From Dreissena polymorpha (taxonomy: Eukaryota; Mollusca; Bivalvia; Myida; Dreissenidae), in the NCBI RefSeq assembly GCF_020536995.1, contig NC_068358.1, positions 50,684,509 through 50,748,508 on the forward strand: DNA of 64,000 bases. The letters run 5' to 3'. Of the stretch, positions 10,800 to 21,969 are shown piece after piece. Numbering within the stretch: position 1 is the first letter of the stretch; every line of letters starts with the position of its first letter. The notes under the pieces were generated by a model that did not search any database, had not been told where the DNA came from, and worked only from the letters and a program-made list of their open reading frames with translations. The position numbers and the translations under genes are program-made.

Positions 10800-13340
10800 C
10801 GCTGTATATATCAAATCAGGGTTCCGCGAGACCCTCTTACTTTCCCTATCTTAAGCTGTAACCAGCTACCGACTACGCGTATAACACACTTCCATCCATC
10901 GGTGCAAGATGCAATAAGTGCGAACATGGTTCCACCTCATCTACCCACTGTGCTCTCCTAACAAAGAGTACGCACACAGAAAGTGTAAATAATGTTTAAT
11001 CTAAATATGACTGCTTTATGTTAGATTCAAAATGAAGTTATATGTATTATAATATATTGGGAAGAGCATGTCAGTAGCGCTAGCGGTGTGCACCTGGCGA
11101 ATTTCCATCACGCCCGCGCGATTTGGCATTGATGACATGAACCACTTAACATTCGAAATTATTAAAAAAAAAAAAAAAAAATGGTGGCGGTTTACTCTTG
11201 TCTATCGCATGCTCTCTCGTACTTTTCTATTTAGCAATTGGCTTACAGTGCTTGATATTTGTTAAATGGGCGACGAGTAAGCAGTAAAATTTAGGGAATT
11301 TTTTTTGTATACCCTCCCTGCAATTTTCTCTCAAAAGTAATATAGCGAGACTAATATAATATCACCACATGTCTGCATATAACAGGTACCATGCCAATCT
11401 TGAAATATTTAATTGCATATTTGTATCTATGTTCCAGTATTGATTTATATTTACGGGGAGCAATAATACTCCATTCAATCCCATCCTCTAACTACTCAGA
11501 AACTTCTTATAACTACTACTTAATAATAATTCCTTAGTCTCATCATGCAAGTATTTATTTCTCAGTTTTCGTTCACTGCTCATATATATGGTTGTTATTT
11601 TTTGTGTGTATATGTTTAACCAATACTGTAAATACTATCCTAACTGACTAACATGTCTTCCGCGTAGGGGGGGGGGGGGGTGCAGTGTATCGTTCTCTGC
11701 ACCGGGCACTTAAAAGAACCAGTGACGCCTCTGGAATTGGGGCGTTTGCTATATCTCGCTCAATCCCCCACTAACACCTCTCTTGAGGCGGAGAGCACAG
11801 TAACAACACACACAATTTGATAAAGAAACTATACACAATCATATATAAACATGATGACGGTGGTAATGATAATACATGTAATACCAATAATGGTGGCAGT
11901 ACGGAGAATAAAAATAATAATGACGATGATGATGGTAATTATAGCGATGATTGTGATGATGACTACCAGTGAACATGAAGGTCTCACGTGCCACCGTGCA
12001 CGGGTGTATTTGTTCTCAAAAATATAAATAAATAAATAATATTTGTTTTCCGGCACAAACCTGGGAAGCCGGGGTAAATTTGACCTGCGTTGGCTTAATA
12101 GTAAATATTTTCCCCTGATAGGTCACAGGGACAGGTCAGTACATAAGGTAGTCATGAAGACTCAGCGATGACCTGTAAATAAACTCTGACATACACACAA
12201 AGTAAAGTCAAAGAAAGGCAGTACGCTGTACACTGGTCCAAAATAGGGGAAGGTGGTTTCACCGTAATACACTTCTGTCATATTATTGTTACTAGAACAC
12301 CCTTCGGATTGTTACCTCTGGCAGTCACACCATGCCAATGGGAAATTAATCACCACTAAATAATAATAACCTCACGTTAATAGGTCATCACATCCTACAG
12401 GCGTATTATATTACTTTGGGTTCTAATAAGTATTTCCAGTTATATAAATTACAAAGCTAGTCCCAAGGCTAAAAAGGCAGACTTTGATCTTCAAGACGTC
12501 GAGCCAACTTTAACGATAAAAAAAATAAAATGACTCTATGGTAAGTAAGTGCACACGGCACAATGTGGGATATTGTCATTCTTTGATAACGGAACTGGTT
12601 AAGAATGATTTACATTTCTGTGAGCCTAAATAAACTAATCACAAGACGAGATAAGAGATCAGCTTTTATTCCAGTCATGGGCCTTTCTAGGCACATGAAA
12701 CAAAAATAAAATAATAACATGCAATTTATAATATCATATATAAAACAACGGAAGAAACTAAGGCTTGAATTTTCTTATCATTTTAACACAAACAAGTGAA
12801 GATTGTGTAACTAAAAAGCCTTTGCATTATACTAACAAAACATAATTTTATGTTAGACTAACAACGATAAAAACATAAACTTATGTTAAAGTAACAACTA
12901 TATGAGACTAACAACTTTTTAAGAAACAGGAGCATATCTTTTATGTTGGCAAATGCTTATCCGACAAAATTCGAATGGCCAACGTCGAAAACATGCAGTC
13001 TATGGTAACAGCCAGCATTAGAGATTAATTTACAAGGATTGTTGTCTTTCAGTAAGTGAATTATAGCCAATGCTCAAGCTTAAAAATGCTAAGGTATAAT
13101 ACATTTACACTGCCTTCAGAAAGCTTCATCAAAAACACGTGTTAAAGGATTAAATCTTAAGTTTAATCAAATGTTTAATATAAAACGTGTTTCATATAAA
13201 GATATACAGGGAGTCAAGCTCCGGAGTGACAATTTACATGGTGTATATTGATGTACAGTAAGCTTTATACAAGTATAATTTCATTCTAATATGTTACACC
13301 ATAACAATAACATGAGTAAATCCATTTATATTTTGACACA
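10800..13340. other. Long non-coding interval with simple-sequence tracts
   Basis: Holds an A18 tract near 11163, a G13 tract near 11668, a GAT/AAT-rich imperfect trinucleotide region (about 11850-11960) and otherwise AT-rich sequence. A block around 11690-11810 (GCACCGGGCACTTAAAAG) looks like part of a dispersed repeat, but no second copy occurs in this window. No exon with a convincing frame and splice borders was found. Confidence 0.5.
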
Positions 13341-13348
13341 CTTAAGTA

Positions 13349-13530
13349 CACCTGAGCTCATAGTGCTTTACGTGAACTATTGTGATTACCCTATGTCCGA
13401 CATTCTTCGTCGTGCGCTGTCCGGTGTGCGTTGTGTGGTGTGTGATGTGCGTCATCATGTTTGAGGTTATGACCACTTAAGAAGCCATGTTTTTCATCCG
13501 ATCTTGTTATATGTCACAGGGTGTAAATTC
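13349..13530 (+). repeat. Degenerate fragment of repeat family C
   Basis: Resembles the head of the array at 6083: CACCTGAGC, then GTGAACT(A/T)TTGTGAT, GTCCG and GTCGT stretches, then TCATCCGATC. Only the head and part of one unit are present. Confidence 0.55.
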
Positions 13531-14242
13531 TTATTTAGTTATTTGTTATTAGTGTCGAGTAGTTTTAGGTAGCTCTGATATAAAACCTAGACTGTAGTCT
13601 TAGTTGTTTTATAGCTAACATATAGTTGAATCTAACCTATTCTGAACACGTGCATGTAACAACCAATCATTCACTTTCCCTCCGATATTCAGTTGCCTGT
13701 TGAAAGTTGTTTGAGACAGCCATTGCATTTATTGAATTGCAATATTATATTATTTGTGTGGGATATTTTGGATTCCTGCAGGTAACTACTCTAAATCTTT
13801 TATTTATGTTCTCTGTCAATTGTTTGTATTATTATTTAGGACATCTGACGGTTACGGTTGTGTTTATTAGTTATTTATTGAAATAACTTATTGCGAGTCA
13901 TATTCACGCCGCCATGCAACGCTAGTCATTATTAATGTGTATTCCACTTGAATGCATACATATATTATCTTGATTATATATCTAATGGCATGTATTAATT
14001 GTTCCTATTTCAGATACCTTTATCGATCAATTAAACATACATTTCGATTGATTCGATTGTTTGTCGTTCGAACCCATTTACGCAACTTGCGCGTAGCTAG
14101 GCCGGCAACATATAACTAAATCAGAATTTTTTCTAGACAGTATCTAGCTCGAGTTTTAATCTGGTTCACATTCGTCCTAAATCTAGATAATTAGAAAATT
14201 ATTTCACGGTAATACCCCGAAAAAAAGCAAATAGCCTCTATT
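13531..14242. other. Non-coding flank of the retroelement
   Basis: No convincing frame. A possible donor-like CTGCAG|GTAACT occurs near 13780, but the preceding frame is closed within about 15 codons, so I do not call an exon. Confidence 0.4.
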
Positions 14243-14458
14243 TGCAAACTATACGATAGAACGTATCAGTTTTTTTATGCGTTGGGTGAAAGGAACGGCA
14301 ATCAGATAGACTTAAACCTATCTATATATAATTCGGATTAGCTTGGCTCTATTCCCGGTAAACAATGACGGAAACACACGAAGAGTTACGATCTTTAATT
14401 ATGCGCATTCAGATGCCACGCCGCTTCACAAAAGAGAACAAAGAAAAAATTTGATTTA
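14243..14458 (+). repeat. Split direct repeat A1 of the Ngaro-like element
   Basis: About 216 bp, matched by 17788-18003. Shared blocks include GCGTTGGGTGAAAGGAACGG and CAATGACGGAAACACACG. It marks the left end of the element. Confidence 0.9.
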
Positions 14459-14568
14459 TTAGAATCTTCACGTTATTTAATGGAATATGCATAATTGCAT
14501 AGATATATTTATTTAACAGCGTTACACTTCACGGTATACATCGATAATCTAACTCCAAATTACCAGGT

Positions 14569-15257
14569 TTGGAGTTTTTTTTTCCAGTTTTCGATTGCGC
14601 ACTGGTCGATTTCATTTGTTTGGAAATGGAGGAAAGAAATCAAAGAATTTCTGTAGCGATTTTGGGGCATAGTTTTATCCGTAGACTACACAAGAGCTTT
14701 AGGTATCATTCCCTGCCTGCCAACAATGACCTGAGGGAATGCGAGGCGATCCATATGGGGCTGGGTAGACTGTGCGTTTGCGAAAATAACCAGAGACATG
14801 TAAGCACTGACAAGTTTAAGCAGCGATATGACAATATCCTTAAACTACATAAGCCACAAGTTGTTGTACTTCAGCTCGGTGAAAACGAGACTGTGAGATA
14901 GGCATGAACTCTAGGATCGTGCCACTAACCGTTGCATGTACATTAGAGGAGATTGGCGTACTGCTTTTGAAGGACTATAATGTGAAGCAGGTTATTCTCT
15001 GTGAATTGTTCACACGTGAAAAACCTCGGAACGTCAGTGTAGAGGAATATGAGGCAAAACGACGTCATACAAATTCAATATTAAAGACGTTATTGGAATC
15101 CCATCCATCTATCACATTCTGGAGTCACATACGTATCTTCGGTGCCCAGACACGAATCTTTGCAGCAGACGGGGTCCACCTGACCCAATTTGGTCAGCTT
15201 CGCTTCTACAGGTCGTTGCGGCACGCGGTTATGAGAGCTGTGAAGAATCATACATAG
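14569..15257 (+). pseudogene. SGNH-hydrolase-like part of the Ngaro-like element (fossil)
   Basis: The region carries blocks typical of SGNH/GDSL-type hydrolases: VAILGHSFIRRL (block I, nucleophile Ser in GHS), VVVLQLGENE (block III-like) and AADGVHLTQFGQ (block V with the D-x-x-H pair). Hydrolase domains of this kind are known from Ngaro-type retrotransposons, where they are thought to be an element-encoded esterase of unclear role. It lies inside the split direct repeats, upstream of the gag-like and RT parts. It is part of a broken element and is not expected to be a host enzyme. Confidence 0.7.
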
Positions 15258-15799
15258 AGGTTTCTAGGGGAGTATAGTTTACGATATCTGTAGAGCACTG
15301 CTGATGATTAGGCAATGACATGTAAGGATTATGTAATAACATCGAAATGAAGACTGATCTCATATGTCAAGGTCATTGCTTATTTAAATTTGGAAGCAGT
15401 ATTAGATATCAAGCTAAATGAAGACTATTAATTTACATAATCATTGGTAAAATAAGTTTTCGAACCAAACGTACATTTACTACAGTATTTCTTTGCTACA
15501 GATTATAATATATCTGTACAAATGAGTTGTTAATTACATAATGATTGCTTCAATTTTGTAAATACAGCTGCGGGAATACAAAACATAAGGACAATGTCCG
15601 TGTATGTTAATATAGTCTTCCACAATATTTGGTCGGTGAGCCATTAAATGCGACCTGGTATATTGTTTTCATGTAGGTTGTATGGTTTTATTTCATCTAT
15701 CTTTAATATACCCAATATTCCATCGCTTTCTGCAAGCAAGTAGACTTTATCGAGGTAAAATATGTTCTGTTAATGTGGTTGGGCTCTTTGATATTTGTG

Positions 15800-16345
15800 C
15801 AACCCCCCACGTCTGCGAGCCATAAGGCTTTAACGCGGTCACATTTATGTGAATTGTGGGGTTTTTATGTTTGTTGCCACTCTCTGCGAGCCATTTGGTT
15901 TTAACGCGGTCACACTATTTGTGTGAATTGTGGTTGTTTGTTTTGTCATATATCCCACTGTCTGCGAGCCTGTCGGCTTTAACGCGGTAACATTTAGTTG
16001 AGTGTGCGTGTCATATTTATTTGAATGTGAATTGTGGATCTTTTTATTTAACCATTTGGTGCATACTGCGTATTATATCCCACTGTCTGCGAGCATGTAG
16101 GCTTTAACGCGGTCACATTTGATTGAATGTGCTTGTCACATTGAAATGAATGTGAATTGTGGATGTTTTTATTTAACTTATTTATATGTATATATCCCAC
16201 TGTCTGCGAGCCGTAGGCTTTAACGCGGTCACATTTGATTGAAGGTGCTTGCCTCATTTAATTGAATGTGAATTGTGGATGGATTTATTTAACTCATTGG
16301 TGTTTTAGAATATCCCTCTGTCTGTAAGCCTGTAGGCTTTAATGT
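15800..16345 (+). repeat. Hairpin-bearing tandem repeats inside the Ngaro-like element
   Basis: Six units with the signature CCCACTGTCTGCGAGCC … GGCTTTAACGCGGTCAC, starting near 15805, 15879, 15955, 16079, 16196 and 16314. The spacing grows from about 75 to about 120 bp. Most units can form a short stem from AGCC and GGCT around a loop such as TGTA, and nearly all end with GTGAATTGTGG. The array lies between the hydrolase-like and gag-like parts. Confidence 0.85.
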
Positions 16346-16727
16346 GGCCACTTTTTGTTAAATGTGCGTGTTTCATTTGATTGAGCGCCAATATTTTTTG
16401 TTATTTTGGTGTTTTGTTGGGCGCAGTGTGCCGCATGTAGTGATTACTTCCATTACTTTGAATATGGCTACTGTTTATCAAAATAAATGTTTTGCACACA
16501 GATTATTTTGTCTCTCAATCCTGAGGTTATTATTAACTACTGGCAGACTGTGAATTGTAGATGTATTTATCAACTACTTTATATGTGCTGTAAATTATAC
16601 GTATAAACATAAATACCATGTATTCGGTACGATAGTAGAGTGGCTTAACCTTGTTATTGCAAGATGAAGTGTATGCGATTCATTTCAGGGATAATATGTT
16701 TTGCTTTGAATTCATTTCAGCCCCAAC

Positions 16728-17225
16728 ATGCCCCCAAAGAAACTTGACGAAGTAGAAGTAGAAAGGAAAATTTCAGAAATTTTGGGCAACAATGCGCGCC
16801 AGACAACTACAAATGACCAACATGATCAGCATGTCGATGGGGGGCATCAATCAATTCCACATGAGGGACCCCAGACAACCAAAACAGGTCAGCCAATCAA
16901 ATCAGGTCAAACCCCCAAAACAGGTCAAATAATAACTAATGATCCCTTACCTACTCCTGTCAAGTGGCAAATATTGGGGACCCTTTTAGATGGTTATGAT
17001 GCTGAAGACAAAAAATATCTTGTGGAAGGTTTTAAGTTAGGTTTTAAACTTAATTTCTGTGGTGATAGAACTAGCTCTGATAGCCCAAATCTTAAATCCT
17101 CAAAAGAGCATCATGAAATAGCTTCTAAAAATTGGCCAAAGAAGTTGACGCCAAAAGAATCAATGGCCCGTATGAAGAAAGACCCTTTCCGGAATTTAAG
17201 ATATCGCCAATTGGCGTTGTTCTAA
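16728..17225 (+). pseudogene. Gag-position open frame of the Ngaro-like element (fossil)
   Basis: A frame beginning MPPKKLDEVEVERKISEI with a Gln/Thr/Lys-rich middle (TTKTGQPIKSGQ) and a more hydrophobic end (YLVEGFKLGFKLNF). It lies directly upstream of the reverse-transcriptase part, the place of the gag-like product in DIRS-group elements. I see no zinc knuckle or other diagnostic motif, so the gag assignment rests on position. Confidence 0.5.
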
Positions 17226-17581
17226 AAAAGGACCCTGGGGACTTTAGAATGATTCATCACCTGTCATACCCCCGTCACACTGGAACTTCTGTAAATGGTC
17301 AAATCCCGTCAGAGTTCACAGAAGTTTCGTATGAAACTGTGGATGACGCCATAAAAATAATCAAATCCCTAGGTAGAAATGCATTCATGGCAAAAACAGA
17401 CATATGTTCAGCATTCCGTATCATCCCTATATGTCCATCTGACTATGGTCTTCTAGGTTTTAGGTGGGATCACGAATACTACTATGACAAATGTCTTCCA
17501 ATGGGAGCCTCGAAAAATATGAGTTTAATTTTGTATTCCTATGTTGTGCCAACTACTGTGTTAACATGTGGGGGAAGATAG
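17132..17581 (+). pseudogene. DIRS-type reverse transcriptase, partial (fossil)
   Basis: Motifs match the amino-terminal half of DIRS/Ngaro reverse transcriptases: SPIGVVLKKDPGDFRMIHHL (fingers), FMAKTDICSAFRIIPI (motif A with catalytic Asp) and LLGFRWDHEYYYDKCLPMGA. Only part of the enzyme is present before the terminal repeats begin. The element is broken. Confidence 0.85.
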
Positions 17582-17596
17582 CAAGCTATCTTTTTG

Positions 17597-17784
17597 GCCA
17601 TTTTCTTAAGAAACCTCCACATTTTACCCAATAGCATAATTGTTTTATCTCATGATGTCTTAAGTATGTGTATTGGTGTATATATTGATATATGTTTTGT
17701 ACTTTTGTTATGTATTAAAAACGGTCAGTCAATGCACATTTAACCACAGCATATGTTTTGTTTGTTACTTTCACCAAGTGCATA
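17597..17784 (+). repeat. Split direct repeat B1
   Basis: About 188 bp, matched by 18081-18268. It opens GCCATTTTCTTAAGAAACC and closes TTTCACCAAGTGCATA. Confidence 0.9.
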
Positions 17785-17787
17785 CAT

Positions 17788-18003
17788 GCAAACTATGCGA
17801 AAGAACGTATCCGTGTTTTTTATGCGTTGGGTGAAAGGAACGGCAATCAGATAGACTTTAACCTATATATATAAAATTCGGATTAGCTTGGCTCAATTCC
17901 CGGTAAACAATGACGGAAACACACGAAGAGTTACGATCTTTAATTATGCGCATTCAGATGCCACGCCGCTTCACAAAAGAGAACAAAGAAAATTTTTGAT
18001 TTA
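17788..18003 (+). repeat. Split direct repeat A2
   Basis: Near-identical to A1 (14243-14458). It follows B1 after 3 bp. Confidence 0.9.
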
Positions 18004-18080
18004 CCCACCTCCCACCCCTACCACCTCACAAATAAGCACTTACCCGCAGGAAATAAATTGTTTTGTTATTACTACTCCAT

Positions 18081-18268
18081 GCCATTTTCTTAAGAAACCT
18101 CCACATTTTACCCAATAGCATAACTGTTTTATCTCATGATGTCTTAAGTATGTATATTGGTGTATATATTGATGTATGTTTAGAACTTTTGTTATGTATT
18201 AAAAACGGTCAGTCAATGACCATTTAACCACAGCATATGTTTTGTTTGTTACTTTCACCAAGTGCATA
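18081..18268 (+). repeat. Split direct repeat B2
   Basis: Near-identical to B1. It marks the right end of the element, 77 bp after A2. Confidence 0.9.
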
Positions 18269-18399
18269 AATATTGTATGCATAAACAAAGGGTTAAAATA
18301 CCAGTAAAAATTATATTGGTAATATAAATAATCACAACGAAGGTGCAGAAAAAGGTTAACAATATTTACACATATTTAATCTTAGTTTAATCTTTTCAG

Positions 18400-19994
18400 G
18401 GCCTCGAATTGAAGTACTAAAATCATACTACGATACATCAAAACACATGCGTTTTAATGTAGTGCTTGTGATGAAACACACAGCTACGGACGAATACTGG
18501 ACATTATTTTTTGCGGCAATAAATCGTAGGTGATAAATGTCAAGCTAGAATAATTTAGTAATTAGTGTAAATGGAACCTGAAAATACGCAAACAGACAAT
18601 TGATCTAATTAAAAGAATCGATGATATTAAATGTGGACATTTTTGTGTTATAAATTGGAATTATTTAATAAGGTAATGCTGTGTAAATAAATAAATAAAT
18701 ATATACTAGTATATATATGATATATGATTTAGTCCATATTTCCTTTAAAATTGATCCATCACGTTAGAAAACACAAAAATATCATGTTTATTAGTTCTGT
18801 TTTTCCATAATATCATAGAATGAACGGAATTATATTTAGATGAAACTATTTTATTTTTCCTTACAGATCTATTCGAGTGCAATGAAGGCATGTTTGAAAC
18901 AAATTGCGAGTGTTTTGTAATCTACACACCAGGTCGGTATTTGCATAAATGTTATAAATAATTTAAGCTAAGAGATTGGAATTGAAGTTTAAACTTAATG
19001 AAAATGAATGCTCGTCAAATCAAACACGACTGAAGGATTGTTTGACTGACTTTGGTCAACTTAGCACGTAAGCTGTAGACAAATCTCCTTTACATATTTC
19101 GGCCATGTTAAACAAGTTATTACGATAACTAATGTTACGAAGGAAAGAAACAGCTCTTTGTTTGAGTGCCATTGTATATGTCTTTACTTTAATATTACAG
19201 TACGCAGGAGGAGAGGAATTTCGGCATAGATTCGGCGTTTCGAAGTAATTGGTCACAGTAAATGTGAAATCATATATTATCGTCCGCAAGAAATTGAGCA
19301 TATGAACTGTCCTGTCAGTGACACTAAAGTCAAGGATAACTTTATCTTTCTAGAAAGTACCACTGAAGTCCAGAGTGATTTGAATATGACAGTAAGCAAC
19401 TCGGAAGACCAGATTGGTATCATGGAATTGCAGCATGGGTTGAACCGTCAAGCCGGAAGCACTGAACTCAAATATGATTTAAACATGGCATTCAGTAATA
19501 GTGAAGTCCGGGCTACTTCGAACTGCCAAGTTAGTTACACTGATGTACTTGATGGTCTTAACGGTCTTGTCAGTAACACTGATGCACAGGCTGTTTGTAA
19601 CGGCCCAGTCAGTGACACTGAAGCCCATCGTGTTTTAAATGGTTTTGTAAGTAACACCGATTACCACGATGGATTAATCGGTACGATCAGTCATACTGAC
19701 GTCACTGATCGTTTGAACAGCCCAGTCAGTAGCACTGAAGTCAAAAGTGGCTTAAATATTTCAGTCACAAAACCTGTTTTAAATATTTCAAACACAAATA
19801 TCATAGTTCCGATTAATTCGCATGTCACTAACTCTCAGACAGAGGCCAATGTCGATGTGTGTTCTACAGTTGCGAAACCCATGGTTTATGAGCATAAAGA
19901 TTACAAACCTACGCGTGTGGCATTCGAACAATCGAACACACGTATGAATATTTTTTTCCTCATTGGTTTTTATTTGTTATTGTTGTTATTCTGA
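18400..19994 (+). CDS. Three phase-compatible 3' exons of an unrecognised host gene with repeat region and hydrophobic tail
   Basis: The exons are 18400-18525, 18867-18932 and 19201-19994. Each acceptor (ATCTTTTCAG, TTTTCCTTACAG, TTTAATATTACAG) and donor (GTAGGT, GTCGGT) is plausible, and all junctions are phase 1, so one frame runs through all three. Exon 1 reads PRIEVLKSYYDTSKHMRFN … YWTLFFAAIN, exon 2 reads LFECNEGMFETNCECFVIY, and exon 3 starts VRRRRGISA. Exon 3 has an in-frame TAG at 19227 and then stays open for about 255 codons. That part has about ten degenerate ~18-residue repeats (LNGLVSNTDAQ, CNGPVSDTEAH, LNSPVSSTEVK) and ends in a hydrophobic run (FFLIGFYLLLLLF) that could be a membrane anchor. 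I recognise no family. The TAG may be a nonsense mutation, a real end of the protein or an alternative-splice effect; translation could also restart at 19302 (MNCPVSDTKV). The upstream exons were not found. Confidence 0.5.
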
Positions 19995-20194
19995 TTTTCA
20001 TTTTCATTTTTTTAGATAATATATGGCCAATTGATACCGTAGATTAAAATTGTTGAAAAAATGCAATTAATGAAACTCATAGCAGCAGTTTGTTTGGAAA
20101 GGAGTGTTTTGCTTTTGAAATAAATATTTCTATAACTTTACACAAGCCTTTGCTGTAATGATTAAATGTGTGTAAGCTGTCGTATACTGCTTAT

Positions 20195-20760
20195 AAATGG
20201 TATGTACTACCCACCTGTGTACAATCTGGAATCGCCTGTTGTCCAACGTGCGTTGTCCATCGTTCGTGCGTCGCACACAATCTCCATTTAAAAAATGTCT
20301 CCTTTACCGCTTGGAAGATTTTCACGAACCTCCATATGAATGATGGGTGACTTTCAAAGCTGTTAAAATCGTTGCGTTCAATGCATATATAGGTCACAAG
20401 TGATTCTGATTTTCAAACTGAATAATTACAAAATCGTCGTCTCTGACTTCGCAGTGGTCAGGGGTGTTATATGCGGTGTGCAACATCGTAGTAGTCTATC
20501 ACTTTAATCCTGCCCCTGGGTACAGAACTCGCCAAACTAAAGGGATAAAATCAATGTAAATATCTGTATTGCCACTTAAAAAAGCTTCTCTGAAACCACA
20601 AGTCCCACAGCTTTAATGTTTGGAATATAAAATTTGATGGTGGTCCTGAAGAAAAAGTGTACAACTCATGCCCCGTCCGTTGACAAAACATTTATCGAGG
20701 AAAATTCATCAGTTCAACATATATCCTTATTATAACAAACGAAATCGACCGTCATACATA
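20195..20760 (+). repeat. Probable dispersed-repeat sequence
   Basis: Contains blocks (TTGTCCAACGTGCGTTGTCC, GATTTTCACGAACCTCCATA, then a TTTAATCCTGCCCCTGGG stretch) that look like a common bivalve interspersed repeat, but no second copy occurs in the window. The short frames here are not convincing genes. Confidence 0.4.
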
Positions 20761-21309
20761 TTTTTACTACTGTGACCGAATGAATTCATGCTGCTTTTGG
20801 TAAGGCAATTCTGTTGTTATGTTTTAATCGCAACCTCTTTTTGTTTATCCAAACTAAAATCAACGAAAAAGACAAACGAAAAATCACAATCGTTGCTGTT
20901 TGTACACGCGCTTCTCGTTTAGGCTAACCGGGGTCCAGACTTTTCCAGATGGGGTTTCCTCATAATACTTCAACACAAGACCACCCCGACATTAAAAAAT
21001 ATCTTTCATTAAAAATATTTCCTGGAAATTGCCTCAGGTAGGAGTGGTGAGAAAAACTCCGGGTCGTTACATTATGGTGCCTCAAGCGCGAAAAGATCTT
21101 ATTAAATTCGAAATACACAAACACACGAACGCACACACACACGCACATACACACACAAATAATATGAACCGAAGAGACCAATATATCAATGAAAAGTAGG
21201 TTGGCTATCAACAATATGTATTGTAGTAAATTTCTAAATAGTTGTTTGCCTCATGATAACCAGTTTTTTTTGTCGTGGCAAATAGTAACCAGGTGCACTA
21301 ACTTTGGAA

Positions 21310-21965
21310 CAAATAGGACTGGTTACCACCAAGACCAGCGCTATTTTGTCGTTTATCACGACCTGTAATCTGAAGGCAATGCTGAAGATCGCCGGATGTA
21401 CCGTTGGCATCCAAGATGAAGAAGGCGCGTTTTCGGAGATAAAAAATAATATATTTAAATGTAAGCACTCAAGTAAAGCTGGCAAAGGCATTTGTTTTTT
21501 TTTTAATTGAAAAACAAAATGCGGAGACATCTCTATGATCCTTTCCAGATTTCTAGATGCCTCTGAGTCGCTGCTACAGGTGCAGTCTCGCCTTATGGTA
21601 ACGTCACTGACGAGCACGCTGACCGAAATATAGGCATTCGGTACGAATATAGAGCGGAACTTTTACGATAAGTCGGCATGAAACTGTTTACCAAAGAAGC
21701 CATCGCCGTTTTGTAGACCACACAGTCAATAGTCGTGTGACGAGGTTTAAGGTCGCCGGATATACCGTTGGTCTGCATGAGCGAGAACGCGCGTTTTTGC
21801 ACTTAAACAAATTTATGAAGAAAACACACTTTTACAGCAAGTATGCGCGCATGCGTTTGAATTATAAATTAAAATATTGATGAATCTCGATTAAACTTTA
21901 AAATCTACTTGAGGCACCTAGACCGCTGCTTCCGATGCAGTCTTGCTTTCATTTTGACGAATTAA
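21310..21965 (+). repeat. Diverged tandem duplication, two ~300-370-bp units
   Basis: Both units share in order TGTTTACC-like/GGTTACCA, GAAG-CCA, AGATCGCCGGAT(G/A)TACC, GTTGG-AT-AAGA/GAG-GAAC, GGCGCGTTTT/ACGCGCGTTTTTGC, and GCTGCT(A/T)C..TGCAGTCT. The second unit starts near 21680. The minus-strand frame 21234-21617 overlaps unit 1 only, and it is not preserved in unit 2, which argues against a coding role. Confidence 0.55.
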
Positions 21966-21969
21966 AATA

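Larger units (their letters stand above)
14243..18268 (+). mobile_element. Broken Ngaro/DIRS-type tyrosine-recombinase retrotransposon (fossil)
   Basis: Family: DIRS order, Ngaro-like. The structural proof is a set of split direct repeats in the order A1 - internal - B1 - A2 - B2. A1 is 14243-14458, B1 is 17597-17784, A2 is 17788-18003 and B2 is 18081-18268. The B1/A2 junction is 3 bp (cat), as expected if it represents the joined ends of a circular intermediate. Parts recognised are an SGNH-hydrolase-like segment, a tandem-repeat spacer, an open frame of gag-like position and part of a DIRS-type reverse transcriptase. I did not recognise a tyrosine recombinase. The element is broken, with at least three breaks. 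The paired repeats differ at only a handful of positions by eye, which suggests a fairly young insertion. It sits about 130 bp upstream of a host exon on the same strand. Confidence 0.8.

Noticed and set aside
11829-12056. Ile-rich minus-strand frame
   Set aside because: It is a translation of an imperfect GAT/AAT trinucleotide tract.
13700-13782. Upstream exon for the 18400-19994 gene
   Set aside because: The donor-like site is present, but the phase-compatible frame is open for only about 15 codons.
17888-18118. 76-residue frame starting MAQFPVNNDG
   Set aside because: It lies across the A2 repeat of the Ngaro-like element; the A1 copy does not preserve it.
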